Shown piece by piece: positions 42,920-50,690 of a stretch of DNA of 64,000 bases. Each line of letters opens with the position of its first letter. Positions within the stretch are counted from its first letter, which is position 1. This stretch comes from GCA-016700035 sp964454845 (lineage in GTDB: Bacteria; Patescibacteriota; Saccharimonadia; CAILAD01; GCA-016700035), in the NCBI GenBank assembly GCA_964454845.1, contig CAYVVS010000003.1, positions 1 through 64,000 on the forward strand, written 5' to 3'. Under the pieces are notes generated by a model. The model was given only the letters and a program-made list of their open reading frames with translations, had not been told where the DNA came from and did no database searches. The position numbers and the translations under genes were made by a program.

Positions 42920-43981
42920 TTAGGCGAGGTTGACGCTCAGCTGGTAGGCCTCACCCGGATGGGTGAAGAACCAGTTGCCAGCGTCGGGCAGGGTCAGCCA
43001 GGCGTAGCCGACCGAAGTCCCACTCGTGACGCGCACCAGCAGCAGCGGGTAGCTGAGCTGCCAGTACGTCCAGGGGTTGACTTCGAACGGGTTGGACGGG
43101 ATGGTCCAGGTTCCGCTCGTGGTCGCTCCAGTCTGGCTGGCGAAGCCGTTGACCGAGCCGGAGAACCAGCTCGAGCCGAACAACTCCACCGACGCGCCGT
43201 TGACGGGTGCACCGTTCTTGGTGGCGCGCACCTTGACGGTTGGGATCGACGAGCGCACGATGTGGTCGTCGTTGTAGACCGCATGGGCCGACTCGTTGAT
43301 CACGTTCGTCGAGTACGAGTCGAACGACGCAGCGCCGAAGGGGTAGGTCATGAACCCACCCTCGGGCACGTAGCCCTGGCCGTTCACGGGGTTGTTCGCA
43401 CCGTTCACGTTCAGGCCGTACATGTCGATGGCGCCTCGGGTGTGACCCAGCTCGTGGACGAGCGAGTCACCGCCGTAGGGGCCGAACACGCCGCCGGACA
43501 TGGGGGTCCAACGGATCACGATCGACTTCGTCTGCGGCTTCCAGCCACCATCGTCGAACGCGGTGTTCTCCGAGTACAGCAACTGGTAGTCGCTGTAGTA
43601 CGGGGTGGACAGCTGATCGAGTGCTGCGCCGGTGAAGACGTAGAACTCGTTGATGTTCCACTTGATCGGCTTGGCGAAACCCGCGTAGCGCGAGTTCGCG
43701 TAGGCGATCTGCTGCTCGACCTTGGTGCGGATTGCCGCCTCGCCACCGTACTTGGTGACGAGATCGGAAGGCACGCCGACCTTGAGGGAGAACTCCCAGG
43801 TGGTCGGCTCGGGCAGGGTGCTGCTCGTGGTTGTGGAGCTGGTTGTGGTCGACGACGTTGTCGTGGACCCTCCACCAGCCGGCGGTGGCACGGTGCAGCT
43901 GCATGCAGCCACAGCCACCATCATGACGGCGAGGACCACGACCGACAGTCGTCGACCGTATCCGTAGATGTTCAGGTTCAT
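42920..43981 (-). CDS. GC-rich secreted metzincin-like metalloprotease (lipoprotein)
   Basis: A protein of about 353 aa. Signal with lipobox-like AVAACSC, then a Gly/Ser/Thr-rich linker (GGGSTTTSSTTTSS), then a protease domain with HELGHTRGAID, matching HExxHxxGxxD, and a Met-turn-like GGFMTYPFG. A beta domain closes the protein. It would be anchored outside and cut proteins. ATG 43981 follows GGAGGGTGAAA. The Thr/Ser linker style is common in actinobacterial (Acidimicrobiia-type) lipoproteins, suggesting transfer. Confidence 0.8.
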   Translation of the reverse strand: MNLNIYGYGRRLSVVVLAVMMVAVAACSCTVPPPAGGGSTTTSSTTTSSTTTSSTLPEPTTWEFSLKVGVPSDLVTKYGGEAAIRTKVEQQIAYANSRYAGFAKPIKWNINEFYVFTGAALDQLSTPYYSDYQLLYSENTAFDDGGWKPQTKSIVIRWTPMSGGVFGPYGGDSLVHELGHTRGAIDMYGLNVNGANNPVNGQGYVPEGGFMTYPFGAASFDSYSTNVINESAHAVYNDDHIVRSSIPTVKVRATKNGAPVNGASVELFGSSWFSGSVNGFASQTGATTSGTWTIPSNPFEVNPWTYWQLSYPLLLVRVTSGTSVGYAWLTLPDAGNWFFTHPGEAYQLSVNLA

Positions 43982-44092
43982 TTTCACCCTCCAGGGCAGT
44001 CGCGAACGCTTGCCCTCGGTCGAAGGCAGCTAACCAGGATCCGATTACCAGATCAGGTCCAGATAGCCGCCTTCTTCAAGGTGATAGTCAAT

Positions 44093-44121
44093 ATTATAGC
44101 ATAAAAACTATAAAAAAGCAA
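44093..44121 (-). promoter_or_regulatory. sigma70-type promoter of the metalloprotease gene
   Basis: TTGCTT, 17 bp, TATAAT; leader of roughly 105 bases to the ATG. Confidence 0.85.
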
Positions 44122-44189
44122 TACTTTTTATAGCTTAGAATAGTTGCTATTCTGCGGTTTTGACCCTGGTATACTAGACACAAGGACCA

Positions 44190-45188
44190 ATGCGAAAAAG
44201 ACACATTCATTTTGTATGTAGGGGTAATGTATATCGAAGTAGGATAGCTCTTTTGTATGCCGTAAAAAACTACAAGGGAAGTCGTCTGGAATTTTCTTGT
44301 AGCGGAATAGAAGCTGAGAAATACTACCCAGACGTTCATGCGGTTTCAGCGCTAACCAAGCATGTGGCCGAAAAGTATGGCCTTGATATGCGCCAATCTC
44401 CACGCAGGCTTCAGACTACCGACGAGTTACTAGACAGGGCAGACCTCGTAGTTTTTATGCACCAGGATGTTTTGGATGATGCTAATACAATGTTTCGTTT
44501 TAATGTGCATAAAACGCAAAGCTGGGATATTAAGGACTGGGATGATCACGCGAATAAACGGCGGCCGCAGTTGCATGTAGCAGAAGAGACGTACGGCAAA
44601 ATTCGGCGTCATGTTGATGAGCTTATTCATGAAGCCACCAAGCTTGGCTGGGTAGATATTGTAGATCGAGACAATAATGGGTTAGGTTACCAGCTACCGA
44701 TCTCTTGGGCGAGTCAAGATCCAGAGCTTTGGCATCGGTCGTGTCATGCGATAATAACGACGCCCGCTGGCTATGTCGTCGAGAAGCGAGCTTCTAATGT
44801 AGTGCTATCTCCCGGTCGCCTCGACATCTCTGTTGGTGGGGCGGTTGACGCTGGGGAGACACCAGAGCAGGCGATCACGCGCGAGGTCTACGAAGAGTTA
44901 GGCGTAAAACTCGACCGGAGTAATCTCGTAAAGCTAGATCAGCGTCGGTGGAGTAGGTCACACCCACAATTCAGGCGATTTTCTAGAAATCATCTTACGA
45001 CGTTTTATGCCCACTTGAAGGAAGTGCCGACTTTTACTCTTCAGGCTGACGAAATAGCTGAAGTCAGAATCTTGAAGCCAGGCCAGTTACGGTATTTATT
45101 GTTTAAACATAGGTTGCCTGGTTTCGGAAAGTTAAATTATCCCTACGCATTCTATAAGGAAATGATCAAGCGCATTCGCGACTTGTAG
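44190..45188 (+). CDS. Low-molecular-weight phosphatase-like / NUDIX fusion protein
   Basis: A 332-aa protein. Residues 1-150 resemble LMW protein-tyrosine phosphatases: HFVCRGNVYRSRIA contains the C-x5-R loop, and SWDIKDWDD replaces the usual DPY acid loop. Residues 175-330 form a NUDIX hydrolase with the box GGAVDAGETPEQAITREVYE followed by ELGV. The fusion suggests hydrolysis of a phosphorylated nucleotide-type compound and a phosphoprotein or related substrate. TATACT ends 14 bases before the ATG. Confidence 0.75.
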   Translation: MRKRHIHFVCRGNVYRSRIALLYAVKNYKGSRLEFSCSGIEAEKYYPDVHAVSALTKHVAEKYGLDMRQSPRRLQTTDELLDRADLVVFMHQDVLDDANTMFRFNVHKTQSWDIKDWDDHANKRRPQLHVAEETYGKIRRHVDELIHEATKLGWVDIVDRDNNGLGYQLPISWASQDPELWHRSCHAIITTPAGYVVEKRASNVVLSPGRLDISVGGAVDAGETPEQAITREVYEELGVKLDRSNLVKLDQRRWSRSHPQFRRFSRNHLTTFYAHLKEVPTFTLQADEIAEVRILKPGQLRYLLFKHRLPGFGKLNYPYAFYKEMIKRIRDL

Positions 45189-45211
45189 CAACCTGGTATT
45201 TAAGAGGTCTT

Positions 45212-46192
45212 TTATGTGGTTTCTAAAAGCCGCAAAACGCACTGTTCATCGCGGCTCATATATTTACGCGGGCGCATCTTTTCCATGGCGACTTTTACTT
45301 TTTCTAGGCGAGTAGATTCGGTGTAAGCATTGAGTACGCGCGGGTCGATGTAGCTGGAGCGAGCTACGGCTGGTGTATTGCCGAGTCGTTCGGCAACATT
45401 ACGTACTACTTCTACCACTTGCTTTTGGCGTTCGGCATGGTTGCGCAACCGCTCCACTGCAAGCAGTTCGCTGGTAGCCAGCAGCGTTCCGCCCCAAGTA
45501 CGAAAGTCTTTGGCGCTAAATTCTTCACCCATGTACGTTTTTATGTATTCGTTTACATCCGAGCTCTCTATGTCATGGAGTTTGCCATCGGTGTCCACGT
45601 AGCGAAATACTTCGTAGCCAGGCAATTCATCCAGCTGTTTTACAATGCGTGCAATTTGCCCATCGGTAATGCTTTTAATGTGTTGCTTGCCACTTTTACC
45701 AATGAAGTCGAAGGTCACCGTGTTGCCATGCACATCAGTGTGTTTGGAGCGCATAGTAGTGATGCCATAGCTCTGGTTTTCTTTGGCGTATTTTTCGTTA
45801 CCCACGCGAAAGTAGGCTTCGTCAATCAGGCGCACAATGCAGGCCAAAACTTTTTCTTTAACCAGGCGCTTGCGAGCCAGATCTTTAGCTACTTGGCGAC
45901 GCAGATTAGGGAGGGCATCCGCAAACCGCAAAATGCGGTCGAATTTGAGCTTGTCCTGGCGGGCGCGAAACTTTGGGTTGTATATACACTGCGTTCTGCC
46001 GGCTGCATCTTGGCCAGTTACTAATACCTTGGCATTTGGTGAGCCGGCAATCGTTACCATGTCCCAGGCCGGGGGAATGGAGAGGCCTTCGATGTAGGTG
46101 AGGGTTTTTTTAACTCTCACCGGACCGTCTTTGGTCATATAAATGAAATTGCGACCTTTTTTGATGCGCGAGATGGCGTTTCTTTGTTTCAT
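45212..46192 (-). CDS. DNA topoisomerase IB
   Basis: A 326-aa bacterial poxvirus-like topoisomerase IB that relaxes DNA through a 3'-phosphotyrosine. Visible: GLSIPPAWDMVTIAGSPNAK, FRVGNEKYAKENQSYGITTM, the catalytic KDFRTWGGT, and the active-site Tyr in ARSSYIDPRVL. ATG 46192 is preferred because a -10-like TATGCT lies 16 bases upstream; the longer frame starts inside or before it. Confidence 0.9.
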   Translation of the reverse strand: MKQRNAISRIKKGRNFIYMTKDGPVRVKKTLTYIEGLSIPPAWDMVTIAGSPNAKVLVTGQDAAGRTQCIYNPKFRARQDKLKFDRILRFADALPNLRRQVAKDLARKRLVKEKVLACIVRLIDEAYFRVGNEKYAKENQSYGITTMRSKHTDVHGNTVTFDFIGKSGKQHIKSITDGQIARIVKQLDELPGYEVFRYVDTDGKLHDIESSDVNEYIKTYMGEEFSAKDFRTWGGTLLATSELLAVERLRNHAERQKQVVEVVRNVAERLGNTPAVARSSYIDPRVLNAYTESTRLEKVKVAMEKMRPRKYMSRDEQCVLRLLETT

Positions 46193-46246
46193 AAGTAATT
46201 TGCAGCTTAGCATAAGCTTAATCTTTTTTGCTAGGAAAGAGCAAGT

Positions 46247-46290
46247 AAAAAAAGAACCCGTAGAAAACATTGTATAGCTTTCTACGGGGG
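46247..46290 (-). terminator. Terminator of the gene at 46627
   Basis: Minus strand: CCCGTAGAAA, loop, TTTCTACGGG, then TTCTTTTTTTACTT. Confidence 0.88.
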
Positions 46291-46294
46291 TGGG

Positions 46295-46627
46295 TCATCC
46301 GAGCAGGACGGCGGTCGAACCGTTGCGGGTCAGGCTGAGTCGGCGAGGTACGACTTCGAGACGACTGGCGATGTACGCCTGGTTGAAGCTCGCATCCGTC
46401 TTCTCGCCGATCCGAATGGGCTCGTAGAAGATGATGCGACCGTAGCCACCGCACCAGGTGTTGTTGGTGGAGGCGCCCATACCCCAGATGCCTTGTGGGC
46501 CGAAGATGTTGATGATGGCGATGTCGATCTCGCCGTCTTCGTGCGTGAGACGGAGGAGGTCGCCGGGTTCCAGGGTCTCCTGAGAGAACTTGAACTCGTC
46601 GGTGATTGTAGGTGCTGTGTCGGTCAC
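46295..46627 (-). CDS. GC-rich orphan small protein
   Basis: A 110-aa beta-rich protein (TDTAPTITDEFKFSQETLEP near the start). GTG 46627 is chosen because AAAGGGG lies nine bases upstream; the TTG at 46636 touches that site and is too close. Repeated Gly and aromatic residues (GIWGMGASTNNTWCGGYG). No family recognised. Confidence 0.65.
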   Translation of the reverse strand: MTDTAPTITDEFKFSQETLEPGDLLRLTHEDGEIDIAIINIFGPQGIWGMGASTNNTWCGGYGRIIFYEPIRIGEKTDASFNQAYIASRLEVVPRRLSLTRNGSTAVLLG

Positions 46628-46663
46628 GTAGACCAACCCCTTTCTTCTGTAGAGAGTGTTACT

Positions 46664-46692
46664 ATTATATAGTATTTATCTAAAAAAGTCAA
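46664..46692 (-). promoter_or_regulatory. sigma70-type promoter of the gene at 46627
   Basis: TTGACT, 17 bp, TATAAT, minus strand. Confidence 0.9.
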
Positions 46693-46727
46693 TAATTTGA
46701 CTAAGTAGTTAAACCTGTCCGAAGAAG

Positions 46728-47168
46728 TTACTTTGACTTGAGTTCGGTAATAATTTTTTCAATGCGACGCGCTTTTGTGTCGTCTGCCTTGGCTTCGGTG
46801 ACGAGCTGTGCGTAGGCTTTGCGTGTTGAGTAATTACAGTCTTCGAAGGCTTTTAGCAGGTTGGCGTTTTTGAGCGCTGAAGCAAGCTCATCCGGCACTT
46901 CTACCGGGCGAGGCCCTTCCTCGAGCACCAACTCTACTTCTACGGTATCGCCAGCCCAGAGGCCTGATGCCTCGCGGTGTACGGTGGCGAATGGAATAAG
47001 CACCTTGCCATCCATGCCAGCTCCGGTGCTACGAAAGCTATAGCCGGGGAGATTTACGATAACAGGCGGCCGTCGGCCCGCGTCTAGTTCATCGACATTC
47101 TTTTGCGGGATTTCTATAGCTGCATGGTTACCAAACCCAAGGATGGTGGTGGTGTACCGTGTCTTCAT
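46728..47168 (-). CDS. DUF1905/YdeI-like protein
   Basis: A 146-aa protein. The N-terminal domain (IEIPQKNVDEL, LPGYSFRSTGAGMDGKVLI, VHREASGLWAGDTVEVELVL) matches DUF1905. The C-terminal part (PDELASALKNANLLKAFEDC, then RKAYAQLVTEAK) matches the bacteriocin-protection/OmdA (YdeI) domain. AT-balanced codon use, unlike the genes on both sides, so it is a resident gene between two inserted ones. Confidence 0.8.
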   Translation of the reverse strand: MKTRYTTTILGFGNHAAIEIPQKNVDELDAGRRPPVIVNLPGYSFRSTGAGMDGKVLIPFATVHREASGLWAGDTVEVELVLEEGPRPVEVPDELASALKNANLLKAFEDCNYSTRKAYAQLVTEAKADDTKARRIEKIITELKSK

Positions 47169-47213
47169 GCTCTCATCATAACAAATAGCGAAGACTGTCG
47201 GCAGATAGTAAGT

Positions 47214-47248
47214 AAAAAATTACCCCGGAGCATGAAGCTCCGGGGTTG
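47214..47248 (-). terminator. Terminator of the gene at 47974
   Basis: Minus strand: ACCCCGGAGC, TTCAT, GCTCCGGGGT, then AATTTTTTACTT. Confidence 0.92.
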
Positions 47249-47251
47249 CCG

Positions 47252-47974
47252 TCAGCTCTGACGAGCCTGGGCGATGGTGCTCTTCCGCTGCTTGATGCGA
47301 TCGCGGATGCGACGCTTTCGAGCGTAGTAGAGCAGGAAAGGCCCCACTACCAGACAGGTCAAGCCGATCTTGATCAGAAGCTCGGACACAGACGAACCGG
47401 TGTAAGCCAGCTCGACGGGCCTCGCTTCTGAGTTGATCTCGCTCATCGTGGTGGGCGGTGCCTCGCGCGTGATGGTGAGGGCCTCACCAATTTCCGGCTG
47501 CGGCATGGCCACAGTGCTGGTGGTCGTCGTCGAGGTGACGGGCACCGTGCTGGGCGGGGTATCCACAGGCTCGTGCCAGTTGCGGCAGTCGAGGCCGGGG
47601 AAGGTCTGGGTGAGCACCTGCACGTAGGCTGCATCGTCTTCGTGGCCGGGGATGGCTGCATCGACTTCGAGCGCCAGTGCCTCGGTCTGAGGCAGATGGG
47701 TTTCGAACTCGAAGCGAACGGAATCTCCAGCCGGGAAGTCGATGACATGATGCTCGTTGCCGAACTGGTCGATGGCGAACAGATTGATCGGTTCGCCAGC
47801 AACATTGGTGATGACGGCGACGTTCACCACGGTGATGTCCGAGCCACAGTAGGGATCGGGCGTCACCACTTCGATGAGGCGAGGCTGCTCAGATGCACCA
47901 GCCGTGGCGGTCCAGAGACCACACACAGACAGGGCGGCAAGCAGCAGAACGATGAGCTTTCGAGGTACGTTCAC
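47252..47974 (-). CDS. GC-rich secreted protein with LAYTG sorting signal
   Basis: A protein of about 240 aa. GTG 47974 follows AGGAG by six bases. Signal peptide (LIVLLLAALSVCGLWTATAG), a beta-sandwich-like ectodomain, a Pro/Ser/Thr linker (PVTSTTTTSTVAMP), then LAYTG, a transmembrane helix and KRRIRDRIKQRK. LAxTG is the class E sortase motif of actinobacteria and some CPR. No sortase is visible in this window. Linker style again looks Acidimicrobiia-like. Confidence 0.78.
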   Translation of the reverse strand: MNVPRKLIVLLLAALSVCGLWTATAGASEQPRLIEVVTPDPYCGSDITVVNVAVITNVAGEPINLFAIDQFGNEHHVIDFPAGDSVRFEFETHLPQTEALALEVDAAIPGHEDDAAYVQVLTQTFPGLDCRNWHEPVDTPPSTVPVTSTTTTSTVAMPQPEIGEALTITREAPPTTMSEINSEARPVELAYTGSSVSELLIKIGLTCLVVGPFLLYYARKRRIRDRIKQRKSTIAQARQS

Positions 47975-48036
47975 GTTTAACTCCTGGTTCGAGGGCGTGA
48001 AAACAGCGATCCACTCGTTTTTGAGCAAACCGGATA

Positions 48037-48065
48037 ATTATATAGTAAAAGTATTAAATTGTCAA
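48037..48065 (-). promoter_or_regulatory. sigma70-type promoter of the gene at 47974
   Basis: TTGACA, 17 bp, TATAAT: a full consensus pair. Confidence 0.93.
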
Positions 48066-48110
48066 TACTTTAAGCAGTGTGGGTTAGTCGCGTTTGGTGC
48101 TCTGTGGTTT

Positions 48111-48150
48111 ATAAAAAGAATAAGGCCCACGGTCGAAACCGTGGGCCTGG
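48111..48150 (-). terminator. Terminator of the gene at 48783
   Basis: Minus strand: GGCCCACGGT, TTCG, ACCGTGGGCC, then TTATTCTTTTT. Confidence 0.93.
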
Positions 48151-48165
48151 GTGGCGTGAAGCCTG

Positions 48166-48783
48166 TCAGCGATGCAGCAGACCAGCGATCCTGCTGAATC
48201 GCTGGTCGGGTTCGTTGTCTCTGCAGTACCACTTGTAGTCCGGGTGGGCCTCACGCCAGTGCTTGCGGGCTTCACCCGTGCAGCAGTTGAACTCGTGGGC
48301 AAGCCGGCCAGCCATGGAGCGGTCCTGCAGCTCGGTCGCCGCAGAGGCGCCGACGATGGTGCCATCCACCTCGGCCGAGTGACCGTAGATGAATGAACCA
48401 TCAGGCAGGCGGTGGAGCTGGACGTAGGCGCTGATGCCGCAGTCCTGACCCAACTCCCAGTGCTCCACCGCTTTGCCGACGCCGTTGACGAGGAAGTCCT
48501 CGCCCTCGGGGCCGATGGCGATGAGAGCCATGACGGCGTCTTCCGCCTTCATGTAGCGGGGAAGGGTGGGGTTCATCATGCAGAGGCCCAGGCTCGGGCG
48601 CTTGAGGGCGCCGAACTGGCCAGCTTCGAGCCTGTTGTGATCGGCGTAGATCTGATCACGCAGTCGTTGCGCGACCGTCACGACAAGCAGGCGGAACTCG
48701 CTCTCGGGGATGGTGTGCGGGTAGGGGTTCGCGAGAACCTTCACCACGCACGGCAGGGTGGACGGGTGGTCGATGCTGTTCAT
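48166..48783 (-). CDS. GC-rich orphan protein
   Basis: A 205-aa soluble protein. ATG 48783 (MNSIDHPSTLPCVVKVLANP) is chosen because AAAGGA lies five bases upstream; the 25 codons of open frame before it overlap the promoter. The sequence mixes helices with a region rich in Cys/His (FNCCTGEARKHWREAHPDYK, then WYC) that could bind metal. No family recognised. Confidence 0.65.
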   Translation of the reverse strand: MNSIDHPSTLPCVVKVLANPYPHTIPESEFRLLVVTVAQRLRDQIYADHNRLEAGQFGALKRPSLGLCMMNPTLPRYMKAEDAVMALIAIGPEGEDFLVNGVGKAVEHWELGQDCGISAYVQLHRLPDGSFIYGHSAEVDGTIVGASAATELQDRSMAGRLAHEFNCCTGEARKHWREAHPDYKWYCRDNEPDQRFSRIAGLLHR

Positions 48784-48829
48784 CTGTATCCTTTGTGGGG
48801 TGCGAACATCTTGGATGTCGATAATCATT

Positions 48830-48858
48830 AAAATAACATAAGTATGCCATAAAGTCAA
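48830..48858 (-). promoter_or_regulatory. sigma70-type promoter of the gene at 48783
   Basis: TTGACT, 17 bp, TATTTT, minus strand. Confidence 0.8.
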
Positions 48859-48925
48859 GTTATATATGCAGGCAACATCTTGAGTTTAAATGGCTTTAAG
48901 GCTTATATAGAAAGCAGGTTGTTGG

Positions 48926-49378
48926 CTACTTTTCGGTTTGCCACATATTTACGGTAATTGGACCGTCTTTTGCCAGAGAGGTGATGTGCTGGAACGAATC
49001 ACGAATGATCGCCTCGAGGACCGAGAGATCGATATCGCTGAGTCGCTTAATGTACACACAGTAGCCGGTGAGGGTGTGCTTTCCGAGCTTGGCGAGCGTT
49101 TTTTGGTGACGAGCGGTGCCATCCATCAGGTAGATGGTGATTTTCCCCTTGCGTGGATAGAAGGCGAGCGTGTGAGCCTCGCCCTTGCGACCGCTGGCGT
49201 AATGGTAGCGATAGACGCCGTAGCCAATCGTGCCATAGCCATAGAGCTGAGGTTTCTCGCCGCTAATGCGCTGCATCATCTCGGCAATTACTCGAGCATC
49301 AGCTTGCACGCCCTCATCCTCGATTGAGGCGATGTACTGATCGACGGTTATGTCGTTGCGTTCGTCTGCTTTACTCAC
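48926..49378 (-). CDS. DUF1801 domain protein
   Basis: A 150-aa protein. TVDQYIASI, RVIAEMMQRISGEKPQLYGY, then GTIGYGVYRYHYASGRKGE and FYPRKGKITIYLMDG match DUF1801 proteins of unknown function. Adjacent to another small DUF gene (six bases apart), probably one transcript. Confidence 0.85.
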   Translation of the reverse strand: MSKADERNDITVDQYIASIEDEGVQADARVIAEMMQRISGEKPQLYGYGTIGYGVYRYHYASGRKGEAHTLAFYPRKGKITIYLMDGTARHQKTLAKLGKHTLTGYCVYIKRLSDIDLSVLEAIIRDSFQHITSLAKDGPITVNMWQTEK

Positions 49379-49384
49379 GAAATC

Positions 49385-49765
49385 TTAGCCCTCAACAACA
49401 GCTTCAAACCCACCGTAGGCCATTTTCTTCATGTCGTTTGGCATATCAAAGTCGGTCATCTCGCTGTAGAGCTCGTCCATTTCGGCCATAACTTTTTTGT
49501 TGACCTCATCACGATGCGCTTTCGATTCAAACACGATGAAGGAGAACCACACATTTTCTTCGGCAGAGGCACCGGCCATCTCCTCAAAAGCTCGAGATTT
49601 TTCGTCGCCCATTTCTTGCTGTTTTAAGTCGTTTCCACGGCATTCAAAGTATTGCAGCGCGCCGTGCTTCATCCAAGAGTCGCGCCCCTCTTCGGCCATT
49701 TTCTGATATGCGGCCTCTTTGCCTTTTGGTATTACCAGTACAAATCCATCAACGTATTTAGCCAT
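49385..49765 (-). CDS. DUF1428 domain protein
   Basis: A 126-aa protein. YVDGFVLVIPKGKEAAYQKM, then WMKHGALQYFECRGNDL and VWFSFIVFESKAHRDEVNKK match the DUF1428 family, a dimeric alpha+beta barrel-like fold of unknown function. First gene of the pair with DUF1801. Confidence 0.88.
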   Translation of the reverse strand: MAKYVDGFVLVIPKGKEAAYQKMAEEGRDSWMKHGALQYFECRGNDLKQQEMGDEKSRAFEEMAGASAEENVWFSFIVFESKAHRDEVNKKVMAEMDELYSEMTDFDMPNDMKKMAYGGFEAVVEG

Positions 49766-49887
49766 GCGATATTCCCTCGGTTAGTGATGTTGTGTTTGAT
49801 TTTAACATTTACGAATAACAAGCGTTACTAGCATAGCCATCCGAAACGTTGTTAAATAGAGTTAATCAGTAAAAGGTTGGAAACTTC

Positions 49888-50616
49888 ATGGCTACAGATA
49901 AGCAATTGCAAGAATTACGAGATAAACTAAAAAATTACAAACGTAGGTATCTCAAAAAAGAGTTTTCATCGCTGGATGAGTCGGCTACTCGAATCATGAC
50001 AAATAACTTCTTAACTGAAATATTGGGCTATCAAGAATTGGTTGAGATCAAAACAGAATATCGTATTCGCTCTGAATACGCCGATTATGTCATACAGCTC
50101 AAGCGTAAAAAACATTTTGTTGTAGAAGTTAAGTCTATCGGGCTGGACATAAGCGAAAAGCATTTAAGACAAAGCCTAAGTTACGCAGCAAACGAGGGGA
50201 TTGATTGGATACTACTACTTAACGGTAGAGAAATTCAGTTGTATCGAGTGAACTTTGGTAAGCCAGTGACAACCACTCTCATATACAAGTTGGATCTGAT
50301 GAATGCAGATGATTTTAAGAAATGTCCGGAGCAACTGTGGAACCTGACAAAACGAGCAGTGGAGCGAGGTGAACTTGAGACATTTTGGAAAAGGACAAAT
50401 GCTCTCAACGCTGAAAATCTCGCAAAACTTCTCTATTCCGAAGAGATAGTCCGGCGACTACGCAATGACCTAAAAGAGCAGACGGGGATCTACTTTCAGA
50501 TGGAGGATGTAGCAGCGTCTTTACGCGAGGTTATCGGTGAGAAGGTTGAGTTTCCTAAGCCAAAGTTGCGTGTTAAGAAAAAGCCGGAAAAACGAGAGTC
50601 AACAACTAAGCAATAG
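49888..50616 (+). CDS. Orphan type I restriction HsdR N-terminal domain protein
   Basis: A 242-aa protein. ATRIMTNNFLTEILGYQEL, then YADYVIQLKRKKHFVVEVKS is the PD-(D/E)xK nuclease core (D...EVK) of HSDR_N domains. No helicase or methylase genes accompany it, so it is a stand-alone nuclease-like protein, perhaps in defence. The C-terminal tail is Lys-rich. It sits next to an AlbA_2 protein on the other strand. Confidence 0.8.
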   Translation: MATDKQLQELRDKLKNYKRRYLKKEFSSLDESATRIMTNNFLTEILGYQELVEIKTEYRIRSEYADYVIQLKRKKHFVVEVKSIGLDISEKHLRQSLSYAANEGIDWILLLNGREIQLYRVNFGKPVTTTLIYKLDLMNADDFKKCPEQLWNLTKRAVERGELETFWKRTNALNAENLAKLLYSEEIVRRLRNDLKEQTGIYFQMEDVAASLREVIGEKVEFPKPKLRVKKKPEKRESTTKQ

Positions 50617-50690
50617 TTGAGTTTTGTTCAGCTATAGATAGTTGTTAAATGCATTGCTAGAAAGCACTCAGTTGAGGTTTTTGAGCACAG

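Noticed and set aside
42959..44104. Long plus-strand open frame (381 codons) opposite the metalloprotease gene
   Set aside because: GC-rich third positions leave the opposite strand open. The minus-strand product has a signal sequence, HExxHxxGxxD and a Met-turn, with its own promoter, ribosome site and terminator; the plus-strand product has none.
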